64,000 bases of DNA, taken from NCBI RefSeq assembly GCF_000687935.1, contig NZ_JHZZ01000001.1, positions 2,046,001 to 2,110,000 on the forward strand, given 5' to 3'. The notes beneath the pieces were generated by a model. The model worked only from the letters and a program-made list of their open reading frames with translations, did not search any database and was not told the DNA's origin. The DNA comes from Polaribacter sp. Hel_I_88. GTDB lineage: Bacteria; Bacteroidota; Bacteroidia; Flavobacteriales; Flavobacteriaceae. The number at the start of each line of letters is the position of its first letter. Position 1 is the first letter of the stretch. A program made the translations under genes and the position numbers. Positions 7,252 to 15,952 of the stretch are shown here, piece by piece.

Positions 7252-8352
7252 CTACAACATTTTCTGTTGTTTTTTATAGAAAGAATCTGCTTGCAATTTC
7301 ATGAGTTCTCTTGCCATTTTTTGTTTGTAGTTGTACAAATCATCATCTGCAGTAATATCTTTATATACTTTATTATCAATAGCAATATCTGCTTGCAACA
7401 TTTGTTCTCTTTGTTGCATTTGTTGCGTTGCCCAAGTTTGTATAGCCGATAATTTTTCTTCTAACTTAAAATCATATTCGCCTTTTGGTGCTAATAGTTT
7501 TGCAATAATTGGTGATGTTTCAATTGCTAAAAACAGCAAAAAAATAAAGAACGATGTAAAAAAAGGCAATTCACCCAAAGCATTTATTCTAGCCATTAAT
7601 CCATCAAAATTAGCAATAATTGGTTGCGATTTTGTTTCAGCTAATTTTTGATTTTTCACTAAAACAGCAATGGCATTTTCTTTTTCTTTGATAATCTCGT
7701 GATTATCTTTTTTCAATTGATTTAAAGCCAATAAAGACGCATCGTGTTTGGCTCTTTTTTCCTCGTAAACAGGTCCTTTTCCTAGTTTTTTGGTTCCTTT
7801 GGTTCCTTCAGCTTCTGCAATATAGGTTTCATACAAAGCATTGGTTTCATTTTCTTTGGATAAAACTTCTTGTTTTAAAATATCAATTTCCGAATTTATC
7901 TTTGAAATTTCTGGAGTAAATTGTTGCGCTATCTGCGTTTTATTCTCCAAAGTCATTTTGTTTTTTTGCGTCAATAAAACTTGGTTGATTTCCTTTTCGA
8001 ATAACTTTAATTCCAAAGGTTTAGAAATAACGACAGCTATTATTATTGCTAATACAATTCTTGGAGCAGCTTGCAGTAATTCCTTCAACTTAGAATCCGA
8101 TTTTTTAATGGTAGAAACTATAAATCTGTCTAGATTAAAGATTAATAAACCCCAAATCAATCCAAAGAAAATAGCAGCAAACAAGTTATCAAACACAGTA
8201 AACAAAGCATAACTACCAGCAATAGTTGCCATAATTGCTGTAAAAAATACAGTAGCTCCAATACCAACATATTTATTTTGTTCGCCATTAGAACATTCGT
8301 TAATTAAGTTTTTATCAACTCCAGAACAGGTAAGAAAGAAATTTTTAAGCAT
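7252..8352 (-). CDS. DUF4407 domain integral membrane protein
   Basis: The 366-residue protein has the DUF4407 layout. Two closely spaced N-terminal membrane segments (about 28-80, with GLLIFNLDRFIVSTIKKSD between membrane and cytoplasm) and a third near 95-112 come first. A long coiled-coil-like charged region (about 120-245) follows, then a fourth membrane segment (about 262-282, FTSFFIFLLFLAIETSPII) and a charged C-terminal tail. The LDRxI and ETSPIIxK phrases are the conserved family marks. The function is unknown; the architecture suggests a membrane protein with a large coiled-coil loop. It stands alone, downstream of repeats, and a 14-base-plus palindromic terminator separates it from the M56 gene. 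Confidence 0.85.
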   Translation of the reverse strand: MLKNFFLTCSGVDKNLINECSNGEQNKYVGIGATVFFTAIMATIAGSYALFTVFDNLFAAIFFGLIWGLLIFNLDRFIVSTIKKSDSKLKELLQAAPRIVLAIIIAVVISKPLELKLFEKEINQVLLTQKNKMTLENKTQIAQQFTPEISKINSEIDILKQEVLSKENETNALYETYIAEAEGTKGTKKLGKGPVYEEKRAKHDASLLALNQLKKDNHEIIKEKENAIAVLVKNQKLAETKSQPIIANFDGLMARINALGELPFFTSFFIFLLFLAIETSPIIAKLLAPKGEYDFKLEEKLSAIQTWATQQMQQREQMLQADIAIDNKVYKDITADDDLYNYKQKMARELMKLQADSFYKKQQKML

Positions 8353-8404
8353 GGTTTTATAATCAATTGGATACTTCTACAACGTTTAAAAATAGAATTT
8401 GTTA

Positions 8405-8436
8405 CATAAAAAAACCTCGAAATTTCGAGGTTTGTA
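8405..8436 (-). terminator. Terminator of the blaI-M56 operon
   Basis: AAACCTCGAAATTTCGAGGTTT (8412-8433) is a perfect palindrome whose minus-strand side is followed by a T-run. It begins a few bases after the M56 stop codon. Confidence 0.8.
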
Positions 8437-8439
8437 TTT

Positions 8440-10752
8440 TTAATTTGATTCACTTAGTTTATACACTTTTCCTTTTTGTTTAGCGTTCATCATTATTTTA
8501 TGTTTAGCTTCTAGAACCTTCATGTTTTTAATAATATAATCTGGTGACATAAAATTTGATTTTATAGACTCATCAAGAAGAGCATATTGTTTTTTTATTT
8601 CTTCAAGTTCTTTTTTAGTGCGACTTTCATTGCCAATGTAGTTTTCAGATAATTTCAAATACTTATTTAATTGAGTTTCTTGATTCTTTTGTTCTTCTGT
8701 TGGAGATGGTGTTGGAGGTGAAATTTTATCAGGTGCCGTAACTTTTGCTCTTTCTTGATCAGACATTTTAGTATTATAAATCTCTTTTAAATAAATCAAA
8801 TTTGCTTTTCTGTTGTTTGATGTTCTTTCTACTCTATTAGCTAATCTTTTATAGGTAAATACCCAATCTATTTTTGGTGTTAATATTGGTATTGTCTTTA
8901 TAAAATCGTTAACATTAATTACTGATTTTTTTTGTTCGTCAGACATCAAAGTATAGATTTCTTTGATTTTATTGATTTCTTTTACTTTAAAAATATCAGT
9001 CTTTTTTCTTTTTTTAACTACTGATTCATATTTTTTCATTTGTAATTCTGTAGCAGCTGTTTTTTTTGGAATTGTATCTATATATTCTTGTTTCTTTTTT
9101 ACTGGTGGAGGTGGAGGTGGAGGTGGATAGTCATTTCCAGTTCTTACTTTCCAAGCTTCATAAGCATTTTTAGCTTTTTCAATTTCTTCTTTAGTTGCAT
9201 TAGGAACTGGTGGTGGAGGTGGAATTAATAATTTATCTTCTTCAGTGAAATCTTTTCTTAATTTATAAAAAACTTTGTTGTTTTTTCTTAATCTTATATA
9301 GGGATCTTGTGGAAGAACTGGTCTTTTAGCTTTCTTTTTATCTTCCTTAGAAAGATTAAAATACCTAGACCCAAGATCTGAAAATGAATTTTCTAAAGTT
9401 TCTTTGCGTTCATCATCACTATCTATATAATGAGGTTTTTTATTTCTAAATGCTTCGTAATTTTTATTACTTTTTTTATATTCATTAAGATCTTTTTTGC
9501 TATCTATTGTTTCACGAATTTTATCTGATTTCGCAACTTTCTGTTTCGAAGTTTTAGCTATTGGTGGTGGAGGTGGTGGAATTATTTCAGAAATATTCTG
9601 AACTCCATTCTTTTGTTTTTCAGACATCAAACTATAAATAGATTGCATTTTTTTAATATTCTTTAACTTGTAGATATTATGTTTTTTTCCTTCATTTAAA
9701 AGCATCTTATATTCGTTCATCTGTTTTTCTGACGCTTTGTTTTTTTCAATGATAGTGTCTTTGTCTGTATAAGAAATTTTTAAATTATTTACATCTTTTA
9801 GTTTTACCCTAATATCTTTTGGATCTAAATCTTCAATTTGTAAATCATTTATTGGAGCGTCTATATAATCTTTTACTTCAATAACTTCTTGCGCTTCAAC
9901 TCTTTCTGCAAAGAGGAAAATAAAACCTGCCAAAAGTGGAACTACTGCCAGCTTTTTAAGCCAAATTTTTGTTCGGGAACTTTGTGTTGTCATCATTTTT
10001 AATCTTTTTTTAGTCAATGAATAATTCAAATTACTGGCCAAGTAATAATCGTTTTTCCAAGCAGCTTTATTCAATAATAAATGCTGATATTGGGTTGTGT
10101 TTTTATGTAGATTGATTACAGTTTCGTCTGCTAAAAACTCATGATTTAGCTGAACTGCTTTTTTAAGTAATATAAAGAAAGGATTTATCCAGAAAATGGC
10201 TTGTAGAAACTCTAAAAACAAAACATCTAAGGTGTGTTTTTGAGTAACATGAGTCAGTTCATGAGTGAATAATTCTTGCTCGATTTTTTGATTTTCATAG
10301 TCATTTTTATTGATGAAAATATAGTTCCAAAAAGTATGAGGCAATATCTTATCATCAACCAAAACCAAAACTGCTTTTTGGTAATTTACTTTTTTGTTCT
10401 TTCTTATTTTTTGAATAATATGAAACAAGTTTTTTCCAAATCGTAAGAAAAAGATGGATGAAATTAGGCTATAAATTCCTATAATTATGAGTGTGTAATC
10501 AATGGATTTTTCTACTATAATTTCAGGAGTAATTTCTGTTGAGTTCTCGAAATTATTTATTGGTGTCTCTTTTAAAATTAAGGGAGCCATATCAATATAA
10601 ATAACATATAAAGGCGCTAAAAAGGAAAAAAGTATGCTTCCTAATAAATAAAAACGATTGAAATTGTACATTTTCTCACGTTCTAAAACCAAGTGATAAA
10701 ATGCTAAAAGCAATGCCAAACAGGTTGCCGATTTTAATAGATATACAATCAT
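8440..10752 (-). CDS. BlaR1/MecR1-like M56 family metallopeptidase with proline-rich repeat tail
   Basis: This is a membrane zinc peptidase that, in characterised relatives, senses a signal and inactivates the partner repressor. Membrane segments lie at about 2-22, 35-55, 86-104 and 268-283. The zinc motif HELTH (164-168) and downstream Glu in HEFLADE (about 204-210) are intact. After the last membrane segment there are about 480 residues with no penicillin-binding domain. Instead there are three polyproline runs and repeated modules of the pattern Y/F-K-x-K-x-I-x-x-x-x-x-I-Y-x-L-M-S-x-x-Q-K-x-x-V (near 355-390 and 580-615, with weaker copies after). The start overlaps the blaI stop by four bases (ATGA). 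The ligand is unlikely to be a beta-lactam, since no sensor domain for it is present. Confidence 0.88.
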   Translation of the reverse strand: MIVYLLKSATCLALLLAFYHLVLEREKMYNFNRFYLLGSILFSFLAPLYVIYIDMAPLILKETPINNFENSTEITPEIIVEKSIDYTLIIIGIYSLISSIFFLRFGKNLFHIIQKIRKNKKVNYQKAVLVLVDDKILPHTFWNYIFINKNDYENQKIEQELFTHELTHVTQKHTLDVLFLEFLQAIFWINPFFILLKKAVQLNHEFLADETVINLHKNTTQYQHLLLNKAAWKNDYYLASNLNYSLTKKRLKMMTTQSSRTKIWLKKLAVVPLLAGFIFLFAERVEAQEVIEVKDYIDAPINDLQIEDLDPKDIRVKLKDVNNLKISYTDKDTIIEKNKASEKQMNEYKMLLNEGKKHNIYKLKNIKKMQSIYSLMSEKQKNGVQNISEIIPPPPPPIAKTSKQKVAKSDKIRETIDSKKDLNEYKKSNKNYEAFRNKKPHYIDSDDERKETLENSFSDLGSRYFNLSKEDKKKAKRPVLPQDPYIRLRKNNKVFYKLRKDFTEEDKLLIPPPPPVPNATKEEIEKAKNAYEAWKVRTGNDYPPPPPPPPVKKKQEYIDTIPKKTAATELQMKKYESVVKKRKKTDIFKVKEINKIKEIYTLMSDEQKKSVINVNDFIKTIPILTPKIDWVFTYKRLANRVERTSNNRKANLIYLKEIYNTKMSDQERAKVTAPDKISPPTPSPTEEQKNQETQLNKYLKLSENYIGNESRTKKELEEIKKQYALLDESIKSNFMSPDYIIKNMKVLEAKHKIMMNAKQKGKVYKLSESN

Positions 10753-11120
10753 TTTTCTTGATTTTTAATTTGAGTATCGATTACTTTTTTTAATTCTTCC
10801 AATTCCTGAGTTGTTAAATTGGTTTCCTTTGTGAAAAAAGAAGCAAACTGACTAGCAGAATCGTTAAAGAAATTTTTTATCAAGCCATTTACATGATTCG
10901 AAAAATAATCTGTTTTTTTAATAATTGGGTAATATTCTCTAGATTTTCCGAACAACTTATAATCAATAAAACCTTTGTCTTTAATTCTTTTTAGTAAGGT
11001 TGCAACTGTTGTTGTTGCTGGTTTTGGTTCAGGAAAATCTTCTAATAAATCTTTTAAAAATGCTTTTTTACGTTTCCATAAATATTGCATTAATTGCTCT
11101 TCGGTTTTAGATAATTGCAT
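10749..11120 (-). CDS. BlaI/MecI/CopY family transcriptional repressor
   Basis: The 123-residue protein is a winged-helix repressor. It opens with LSKTEEQLMQYLWKRKKAFLKDLLEDF, and the recognition region TTTVATLLKRIKDKGFIDY is followed by a wing and a helical dimerisation tail where the M56 partner would cut. It is first in the operon, with the M56 gene overlapping by four bases. Two copies of a TACAnnTGTA-like operator lie exactly on its own -7 and -33 promoter boxes, so autoregulation is strongly suggested. The ATG at 11118-11120 follows the predicted transcription start by about 14 bases. Confidence 0.93.
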   Translation of the reverse strand: MQLSKTEEQLMQYLWKRKKAFLKDLLEDFPEPKPATTTVATLLKRIKDKGFIDYKLFGKSREYYPIIKKTDYFSNHVNGLIKNFFNDSASQFASFFTKETNLTTQELEELKKVIDTQIKNQEK

Positions 11121-11136
11121 CGATTTTTATTTTTAC

Positions 11137-11178
11137 TCTACAAACATAGAATAAAAAAATGAATTCTACAAATGTAGA
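11137..11178 (-). promoter_or_regulatory. blaI promoter with two overlapping BlaI-type operators
   Basis: On the minus strand TTG (11169-11171) and TATGTTTG (11141-11148) are 20 bases apart and match the Bacteroidetes promoter. Operator 1, TCTACAAACATAGA (11137-11150), covers the -7 box. Operator 2, TCTACAAATGTAGA (11165-11178), covers the -33 box and fits the TACAnnTGTA dyad known for BlaI, MecI and CopY. Their centres are 28 bases apart. Binding at both would block the promoter. Confidence 0.8.
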
Positions 11179-11201
11179 GTTAAAGTTTTTTGCTTTTTAA
11201 G

Positions 11202-11209
11202 TATCTTTG
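11202..11209 (+). promoter_or_regulatory. -7 box of the peptidylprolyl isomerase gene
   Basis: TATCTTTG matches TAnnTTTG, 22 bases before the ATG at 11232, and a TTA lies at 19-base spacing upstream as a weak -33. The BlaI operators sit just upstream, so BlaI could also influence this divergent gene. Confidence 0.55.
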
Positions 11210-11231
11210 AGTTCTTATAACAAACAAAAAA

Positions 11232-11861
11232 ATGAAAAGAATTTTAGTATTAGCAACAGTTATTTTAATTTCTTCTTGTGCTACAAAAAAGTTTAAAGAA
11301 AAATGGTTAAAAAAAGAAGCGCCTGCAACTTTTAAAGCCAGATTTGAAACTACAAAAGGAAATTTTGATATTGATGCAGTTAGAGAATGGTCGCCAAATG
11401 GCGTGGATAGATTGTACCAATTGATAAAAAATGAGTATTACCAAGATGTTGCCATTTTTAGAGTTGTACCTAATTTTGTGGCGCAGTTTGGGATTCATAA
11501 TGATACACTCATAAACAATGCTTGGCAAAAAAGAGGTATTGAAGATGAGCCTGTCATCAAAAAAAATGATTCTATGACAATTTCTTTTGCTAGAGTAGGA
11601 GTTAAAACAAGATCCAACCAGCTATTTATCAATTTAAAAGAAAATTATAGGTTAGATAAGTTGGCTTATTCTGGTGTTACAGGTTTTCCTGTAGTTGCAA
11701 AAGTAATTGCAGGTCAAGAAAATGTATTGAAATTTTACGATGGTTATGGAGATAATTTAGGGCGTAAACAAGGGCAAATTGCAAAACAGGGAAATGAGTA
11801 TCTGCGAAAGGAATATCCAAAAGTAGATTATATTTTAAAGGCTTATATTTTAAAGGAATAA
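11232..11861 (+). CDS. Cyclophilin-type peptidylprolyl isomerase lipoprotein
   Basis: The 209 residues begin with a lipoprotein signal (LISSC lipobox) and continue as a cyclophilin-type domain. Recognisable blocks are the opening FETTKGNFDIDAVREWSPNGVDRLYQLIKNEYY, FRVVPNFVAQFG in place of the usual F-H-R-V-I-x-x-F-x-x-Q-x-G, and SQLFINLKENYRLD for the S-Q-F-F-I block. The His of FHR is absent, while the Arg is kept. It likely assists folding of periplasmic or outer-membrane proteins. It is first in a rightward set of three exported proteins and is divergent from blaI. The enzyme class is confident; real activity with the altered motif is not certain. Confidence 0.85.
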   Translation: MKRILVLATVILISSCATKKFKEKWLKKEAPATFKARFETTKGNFDIDAVREWSPNGVDRLYQLIKNEYYQDVAIFRVVPNFVAQFGIHNDTLINNAWQKRGIEDEPVIKKNDSMTISFARVGVKTRSNQLFINLKENYRLDKLAYSGVTGFPVVAKVIAGQENVLKFYDGYGDNLGRKQGQIAKQGNEYLRKEYPKVDYILKAYILKE

Positions 11862-11863
11862 TA

Positions 11864-12436
11864 ATGAAAAATCTTTGTATTATTTTTACTGCACTAATTT
11901 CAACTATTTCATTTTCTCAAGAAAAGTTTGAAAAAGAATACAGAATTAATTTTTCTGAGGCTCCACAAAAAGCGCAAAAGATTATTACCAAATGGAAATT
12001 TCCTAAAAAAGTAAAATGGTATGCAGAAGAAAGTAATGATGGTAAAACTTTTGAAGCTAAAACCTGTTACAAAAAACATAGATATAGTATTGAGTTTGCT
12101 GAAACTGGTAAAATTTTAGATGTTGAAAAAACTGTAAAATTTAAAAAGCTAGAAAGCAATCTACAAAATCTTATTGTAAAAAAATTAACAACAAACTTTA
12201 AAAAGTATAGAATTAAGAAAACTCAAATTCAATTTAATGGAGATGAAAATGAGCTTTATAAAATAGTTTTTGATTTAAAGTCGATGTCTACATCTATTAA
12301 AATAAATTATGAACTGATAGTAAAAGCTAAAAAAGATAGCGATTATGATTTGTATGAAATTTTGTTTGATGAAAAGGGGAATATTCTTAAAGAGCTAAAA
12401 TTTAAACCTGTAAATTCTATAAACCTTGAATTTTAA
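11864..12436 (+). CDS. Exported PepSY-like protein of unknown function
   Basis: A signal peptide of about 18 residues (ending SFSQ) is followed by about 170 lysine-rich residues. The segment around residues 40-85, with FPKKVKWYAEESNDGKTFEAK and YSIEFAETGKILDVEK, has the pattern of the PepSY-like beta-lactamase-inhibitor-type fold seen in Bacteroidetes exported proteins. A second, weaker copy may follow (IVKAKKDSDYDLYEILFDEKGNILKE). It starts two bases after the isomerase stop and overlaps the next gene, so the three genes look like one operon. No catalytic residues can be named. Confidence 0.6.
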   Translation: MKNLCIIFTALISTISFSQEKFEKEYRINFSEAPQKAQKIITKWKFPKKVKWYAEESNDGKTFEAKTCYKKHRYSIEFAETGKILDVEKTVKFKKLESNLQNLIVKKLTTNFKKYRIKKTQIQFNGDENELYKIVFDLKSMSTSIKINYELIVKAKKDSDYDLYEILFDEKGNILKELKFKPVNSINLEF

Positions 12437-13088
12437 AACAAAAGTGCTCATTTTGTTGGTTAGTTTTTTTTGTTTGAAAACAAAAAGTCAATCTAATTTT
12501 GATGCAGGTTTATTACCGAAAATAGTGTTATCAAAAAAAATAGATGATAAATTAAAGTGGGTACATAGTATTGAATCTAGAGCTGTAGTTTATGATGATG
12601 AGTTGCAACTGTCTCATAATTTGGTAGATGCTTCTTCTATTCTATCATTAAAAACAAGTTTGAATCAGTCTTTTAATTTTGGATATATTCTGCGTTTTCG
12701 AGATTCAGATATTATTCACAGAACTTTTCAGCATTACAATTTTGTAAATCAGTTGACGGCCATAAAAGTTGGGCATCGATTTGCTTTTGAGCAATTTTAT
12801 CAATCTAAAAAACAAACTACCTTTAGAACAAGATACAGAGTTAGTGCAGAAAAAGCTTTAAATGGAGAAAAAGTAGATGTGAAAGAATTCTATTTAAAAC
12901 TAGGAAATGAATATTTGTATGACTTTGAAGAGAAAGATTTGGAAATACGGTTAACTCCTTATTTGGGTTATAAAGCTAGTGAAAAAGATAGAATTGAGTT
13001 TGGTTTAGATTATAGATTAGGTGGGTTTATAAATAATATAACCGAAAATAACCTCTGGTTTAGGGTAACTTGGTATTATGAGTTATAA
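12426..13088 (+). CDS. DUF2490 outer-membrane-type protein
   Basis: The 220-residue protein has a signal peptide (MNFKTKVLILLVSFFCLKTKSQS) and then strands typical of a small beta-barrel: alternating hydrophobic stretches, many aromatic residues, and a final strand ending WFRVTWYYEL. The central phrases LGNEYLYDF and the closing DRIEFGLDYRL fit DUF2490. The start is a TTG at 12426, lying 11 bases inside the previous gene; a GTG at 12444 is an alternative but would shorten the signal peptide. It shares the operon with the isomerase and PepSY-like genes. The family function is unknown. Confidence 0.75.
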   Translation: MNFKTKVLILLVSFFCLKTKSQSNFDAGLLPKIVLSKKIDDKLKWVHSIESRAVVYDDELQLSHNLVDASSILSLKTSLNQSFNFGYILRFRDSDIIHRTFQHYNFVNQLTAIKVGHRFAFEQFYQSKKQTTFRTRYRVSAEKALNGEKVDVKEFYLKLGNEYLYDFEEKDLEIRLTPYLGYKASEKDRIEFGLDYRLGGFINNITENNLWFRVTWYYEL

Positions 13089-13090
13089 AA

Positions 13091-13122
13091 AAAACATCTA
13101 CAAAGCAAATTGTAGATGTTTT
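13091..13122. terminator. Bidirectional terminator between the DUF2490 and ompA-like genes
   Basis: AAAACATCTACAA and TTGTAGATGTTTT are perfect 13-base inverted arms around a six-base loop, with A-runs on the left and T-runs on the right. It can terminate both convergent units. Confidence 0.85.
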
Positions 13123-13148
13123 TTAATATTTAAAGAATTAATTATTTA

Positions 13149-14318
13149 CTAATTAATTTTAAAAGTAACTTTTCTTGCTAATTGTCTAGCGCCTTTTGTC
13201 ATTGTTTTGTCTTCACCAACACCACCATAAGACAATCTAGTTGCGCTAATTCCTGAAGCAACTAACATATCAAAAACAGCTTTTGCTCTGTTGTTAGATA
13301 AAGTTAAATTTTTCTCTTCTTTACCAGTTTCATCTGCAAAACCAATTAAAGAAGCATTTACATAAGGATTGTCGAATAAAAACTGTCTTAAATAGTTTAC
13401 TGATGATATAGATTCTTTCTGAATTTTGGTACTGTTTACATCAAAATACACATTAACATAACCTCTATTTAAAAGCTCTTTAATAAAATCTACGTTAGAG
13501 CTTGTTACAACATCTCCATAAGTAGTTTCTCCTTTCTTAACATATCTGTTGTCTAATTCTGTCATGATAAGTTCTTTGTTAGGAGAAGACATTTCTTTGG
13601 TTTTTAGAACTTCGATTTCTTTTTCAGCATTATTTAAACGATTTTTTATAGACTCTAATTCAGAGTTTACTACCACAGCTTCTTCACCTCTCCAAAAATC
13701 TGAAGATTGTTTGTTTTTACCTAGAGCAATACTTAATCCTATTGATGTATTCATAAGACTAATGTTAGATTCTCTTGGATCTTGATTTGGGCCTCCATCA
13801 AAATTATCTTCTTGATGAAAATGAATAATACTATTAACATCTAAAAATAAAGTAAATCTATTATTCAATCTAAATTGAGGTGTTAAACCTATATTCATTG
13901 CATACATTAAGTCACCACCATTATCAGTTGGTTCAGTAATATTTAAAGAAGCTGCACCTGCACCAACATGCGTTAGTAACCCAATACGATTTGTCCAAGT
14001 ATGAAACTTTAAAACACTTCCTAAGTTTACAACTCCTTCTAAACTAGCTCTGTAATAGTTAGATGTAAATGGTTGAGAATCTTCATTGGCTGTAAAACTG
14101 TTATAACCCAAATCTAATCGTAAACCAAATTTTTCGTTAAACATATATCTATAACCAATATGTCCTTGACCAAAAATATTTTCAGAAAACCCAGGAGTTA
14201 AAGTGGAACCAATTTGTTGAATACCTCCACCAATATCCATAGACCAATGATCGTAATCTTGTGCACTTGCGAAAAAAGACATTAGTGTGAATACTGCCCC
14301 AAAGTAAATTTTTTTCAT
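13149..14318 (-). CDS. OmpA family outer membrane protein
   Basis: A 19-residue signal peptide (ending FASAQ) precedes an N-terminal beta-barrel of about 180 residues with repeated glycine and aromatic strand patterns. A short coiled coil (about 220-245, ELESIKNRLNNAEKEIEVLK) links it to the C-terminal OmpA-like peptidoglycan-binding domain (about 280-389). That domain shows VYFDVNSTKI, LIGFADETGKEEKNLTLSNNRAKAVFDML and GISATRLSYGGVGED. The Asp and Arg that contact diaminopimelate (in FADETG and NNRA) are present. The protein anchors the outer membrane to peptidoglycan. It is a single gene with a shared terminator and a TAAATTTG box at 14370-14377 on the minus strand. Confidence 0.92.
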   Translation of the reverse strand: MKKIYFGAVFTLMSFFASAQDYDHWSMDIGGGIQQIGSTLTPGFSENIFGQGHIGYRYMFNEKFGLRLDLGYNSFTANEDSQPFTSNYYRASLEGVVNLGSVLKFHTWTNRIGLLTHVGAGAASLNITEPTDNGGDLMYAMNIGLTPQFRLNNRFTLFLDVNSIIHFHQEDNFDGGPNQDPRESNISLMNTSIGLSIALGKNKQSSDFWRGEEAVVVNSELESIKNRLNNAEKEIEVLKTKEMSSPNKELIMTELDNRYVKKGETTYGDVVTSSNVDFIKELLNRGYVNVYFDVNSTKIQKESISSVNYLRQFLFDNPYVNASLIGFADETGKEEKNLTLSNNRAKAVFDMLVASGISATRLSYGGVGEDKTMTKGARQLARKVTFKIN

Positions 14319-14473
14319 TTTATTTTTATTTATGTTATGTGTTGATTATTTGATTAAAACTTTAAATGTCAAATTTATTACTATATATTTATTTTGAGGG
14401 ATTTTTTTTATCAATTGTATATTTATATCGTTTAAATGATAAATACAGAGGTTATTATTCCCTAAAGATAACA

Positions 14474-15862
14474 TTATAAAGATAATCGTGCAAAATTAGC
14501 ATAAAAATATGGAATGGTTTCTATTCCTTTTAAATAATTCCAAACGCCAAAATGTTCGTTTGGAGAATGAATTGCATCAGAATTTAAACCAAAGCCCATT
14601 AAAATTGTTTTACTTTTCAATTCTTTTTCAAACAAAGCTACAATAGGAATACTACCTCCACTTCTTTGCGGAATTGGAGTTTTACCAAATGTAGTTTCAT
14701 AAGCCTCACTTGCAGCTTGATACGCAATATTATCAATAGGAGTTACATAGCCCTGGCCTCCATGATGTGGTGTAACTTTTACTTTTACTGATTTAGGTGC
14801 AATATTTTCAAAGTGATTCTTAAATAAGTCTGTAATTACTTTCCAATCTTGATTTGGTACTAAACGCATCGAAATTTTTGCATACGCTTTGCTGGCAATT
14901 ACCGTTTTTGCGCCTTCACCAATATAACCTCCCCAAATTCCATTTACATCTAAAGTTGGTCTAATAGAATTTCGCTCGTTTGTAGCATATCCTTTTTCTC
15001 CATGAACATCGTCAATAGCAATAGATTTTTTATATTCCTCTAAGTTAAAAGGAGCTTTTGCCATTTCTGTTCTTTCTTCGGTTGATAATTCTTGTACAGC
15101 ATCATAAAAACCAGGAATGGTAATATGATTATCTTCATTATGCAAAGAAGCTATCATTTTTGATAATATATTAATAGGATTAGCAACAGCACCACCATAT
15201 AAACCAGAATGTAAGTCTCTATTTGGGCCTGTGACTTCTACTTCTACATAACTCAAACCACGCAAACCTGTAGTTATGGATGGAATATCATTCGCAATCA
15301 TTCCTGTATCCGAAATAATAATCACGTCGTTTTTTAATTTCTCTTGATTTTCCGATACAAAAGTTGATAAGTTTACAGAACCAACTTCTTCTTCACCTTC
15401 AATCATAAATTTTACGTTGCAAGGTAAGTTTCCAGAATTAATCATGTACTCAAAAGCTTTAATATGCATGTACATTTGTCCTTTATCATCGCAAGCACCT
15501 CTTGCAAAAATGGCACCTTCTGGATGAATAGCTGTTTTTTTAATAACAGGTTCAAAAGGAGGAGAAGTCCACAATTCTATAGGATCTGCTGGTTGCACAT
15601 CATAATGCCCATATACTAAAACTGTAGGTAAATTTTTATTGATGATTTTTTCACCATAAATAATTGGATAGCCAGCAGTTTCACAAAGTTCTACAGAATC
15701 ACAACCAGCTTTTTTTAAGCTTTCCAAAACAAAATCGGCTGTTAATAAAACGTCTTTTTTGTAAGCTTTATCTGCACTTATAGAAGGTATTTTTAACAAT
15801 TCTATGAGTTCGTCTAAAAAGCGTTGTTTGTTTTCTTTTATGTATGATTTTACTGTATCCAT
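14474..15862 (-). CDS. M20 family dipeptidase
   Basis: This 462-residue cytosolic metallopeptidase hydrolyses dipeptides or short peptides. The two-zinc site residues can be read: His in VYGHYDVQP, Asp in ARGACDDKGQ, the Glu pair in MIEGEEEVGS, Asp in IISDTG, and the late His in DAIHSPNEHFG. A dimerisation or lid domain sits between about 190 and 350. The length and the GHYDVQP-type motif point to the carnosinase-like/PepV-like branch rather than to ArgE or DapE. There is no signal peptide. It is alone on its strand, divergent from tRNA-Leu, with a CAAAAATA (minus-strand TATTTTTG) box at 15884-15891. Confidence 0.92.
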   Translation of the reverse strand: MDTVKSYIKENKQRFLDELIELLKIPSISADKAYKKDVLLTADFVLESLKKAGCDSVELCETAGYPIIYGEKIINKNLPTVLVYGHYDVQPADPIELWTSPPFEPVIKKTAIHPEGAIFARGACDDKGQMYMHIKAFEYMINSGNLPCNVKFMIEGEEEVGSVNLSTFVSENQEKLKNDVIIISDTGMIANDIPSITTGLRGLSYVEVEVTGPNRDLHSGLYGGAVANPINILSKMIASLHNEDNHITIPGFYDAVQELSTEERTEMAKAPFNLEEYKKSIAIDDVHGEKGYATNERNSIRPTLDVNGIWGGYIGEGAKTVIASKAYAKISMRLVPNQDWKVITDLFKNHFENIAPKSVKVKVTPHHGGQGYVTPIDNIAYQAASEAYETTFGKTPIPQRSGGSIPIVALFEKELKSKTILMGFGLNSDAIHSPNEHFGVWNYLKGIETIPYFYANFARLSL

Positions 15863-15912
15863 GAGATAATTTTAAATTTACATCAAAAATATAAAAATAA
15901 TAATGAACTGCT

Positions 15913-15941
15913 TTGTAGTTTGGGATGATTGTTTATATTTG
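15913..15941 (+). promoter_or_regulatory. tRNA-Leu promoter (TTG-N18-TATATTTG)
   Basis: TTG (15913-15915) and TATATTTG (15934-15941) are 18 bases apart, both exact consensus matches. The -7 box ends 11 bases before the tRNA. Confidence 0.85.
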
Positions 15942-15952
15942 CAAACCAAAAT

